Origin: Paracoccaceae bacterium
GTDB lineage: Bacteria; Pseudomonadota; Alphaproteobacteria; Rhodobacterales; Rhodobacteraceae
DNA length: 60,840 nt
NCBI GenBank assembly: GCA_014872875.1
Contig: WKFI01000007.1
Coordinates: forward strand, 240,495 to 301,334
Reading direction: 5' to 3'
Below the pieces are notes generated by a model, which was given only the letters and a program-made list of their open reading frames with translations, was not told the DNA's origin and did no database searches. Positions 60,503 through 60,840 of this stretch are shown piece by piece (the stretch's first letter is position 1; the number at the start of each line of letters is the position of its first letter). A program made the translations under genes and the position numbers.

Positions 60503-60517
60503 TTAACAATCAGTTAA
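60503..60517. promoter_or_regulatory. CtrA-type box upstream of the pilin gene
   Basis: TTAA-CAATCAG-TTAA is an exact TTAA-N7-TTAA match to the CtrA consensus. It lies 186 bp before the pilin start and 151 bp before the transglycosylase start. The 350-bp gap is otherwise AT-rich without a gene; it also contains GGAACC-N13-GGTTCC at 60623-60647. Confidence 0.6.
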
Positions 60518-60702
60518 TTACAGATTTTTAGACATAAAGTTAGGAATTGGACAACAAAACCCATGTTTCGCCCAAATCCTGCCACCGTCGAAGTGCTTTA
60601 TGTAATCACACCGAGGCGGACAGGAACCAATGAGAGAGAGCGGTTCCACACAGGACGGATCGGTTAAATGGCAAATCTTGTGATCCTATGGAGGGACAAA
60701 CC

Positions 60703-60840
60703 ATGATGAAGTTCATCAACAAATTCCGCAAAGACGAAAATGGCGCCGTGACTGTTGACTGGGTCGTGCTGACCGCAGCTGTTGTTGCCCTGGCGGGCGC
60801 TGCTTACACCTCGATCGAAGATGGCGCATCCGGCCTGACC
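60703..60840 (+). CDS. Flp/Fap-type IVb pilin-like protein (3 prime truncated by window)
   Basis: 46 codons are visible. A short basic leader (MMKFINKFRKDENG) is followed by AVTVDWVVLTAAVVALAGAAY, a hydrophobic N-terminal helix as in Flp pilins cut by TadV/PilD-like peptidases after Gly. The usual Glu5-Tyr pair is here Asp-Trp (VDWV), a variation found in Rhodobacteraceae pilin-like proteins. GGAGGG lies 7 bases before ATG 60703. A tad/cpa gene cluster probably continues outside the window. A CtrA-type box upstream fits cell-cycle control of pili. Confidence 0.75.
   Translation, partial: MMKFINKFRKDENGAVTVDWVVLTAAVVALAGAAYTSIEDGASGLT

Noticed and set aside
1-60840. tRNA, rRNA, tmRNA, CRISPR, insertion sequences or integrase genes
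   Set aside because: No T-loop/acceptor patterns, spaced direct repeats, transposase or integrase motifs were seen anywhere in the window.

Overview
The window comes from the chromosome of a GC-rich alphaproteobacterium, most likely a marine Rhodobacteraceae (Ruegeria/Roseobacter type). The evidence is gene content: phaR-phaP-phaC/phaZ storage genes, a ctaC-ctaB-ctaG-ctaE-surf1-thrC-M16 block, a bufferin (DUF2282/MNIO) operon and a CtrA-type box before a Flp-type pilin. No insertion sequence, prophage, integron, CRISPR array, tRNA or rRNA gene was seen. This looks like stable core chromosome with a few small accessory modules.

Layout. 0-4.6 kb: two aminotransferases (the first cut by the window edge), a class III cyclase fused to a FlgO-like and TPR region, a lipoprotein and a membrane protein. 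4.7-9.4 kb: polyhydroxyalkanoate genes phaR, phaP and phaC (-) with divergent phaZ (+); CTGC-N3-GCAG operators lie in both promoter regions. 9.4-15.1 kb: a DUF6151-like gene, then a tightly coupled minus-strand run (glycosyltransferase, three alpha/beta hydrolases, an M15-like protein, a VOC protein). 15.2-20.1 kb: thrS, then the copper-buffering peptide operon bufA-bufB-bufC-doxX. 20.1-26.3 kb: ArsC-like gene, cold-shock gene with a structured 3 prime region, a 0.9-kb gene-free AT-rich stretch with a cluster of DnaA boxes (candidate replication origin or DnaA-binding locus), then ptsP and lysC.

26.4-37.5 kb: housekeeping and metabolic genes, SulP transporter, HAMP-type cyclase, Tat-exported multicopper oxidase, mtnP, and an unrecognised two-gene unit with a 38-residue Cys-rich secreted peptide. 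37.9-43.2 kb: membrane proteins, a ribbon-helix-helix regulator divergent from a tiny ORF across two perfect palindromes, apt, an FAD-linked oxidase and an exported MBL protein. 43.3-50.9 kb: cytochrome c oxidase operon running into surf1, thrC, an M16 peptidase and a RimJ-like acetyltransferase. 51-60.8 kb: tldD behind a perfect FNR box, two unknown small genes, dprA-topA, the two CoA-transferase subunits, a lytic transglycosylase, and the start of a Flp-type pilin gene.

The most unusual non-coding signal is a dispersed intergenic repeat. A 28-bp core (CTTCTTTCTGGTT, two free bases, AAATACCTCGGGG) occurs four times and is always followed by a GC hairpin; two copies match over about 58 bp and differ only in the hairpin loop. 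A second hairpin repeat family has two copies. The best candidates for undescribed biology are these repeats, the DnaA-box cluster, the Cys-rich micropeptide unit and the RHH/palindrome module. All reading is by eye; family names rest on recognised motifs, not on searches.
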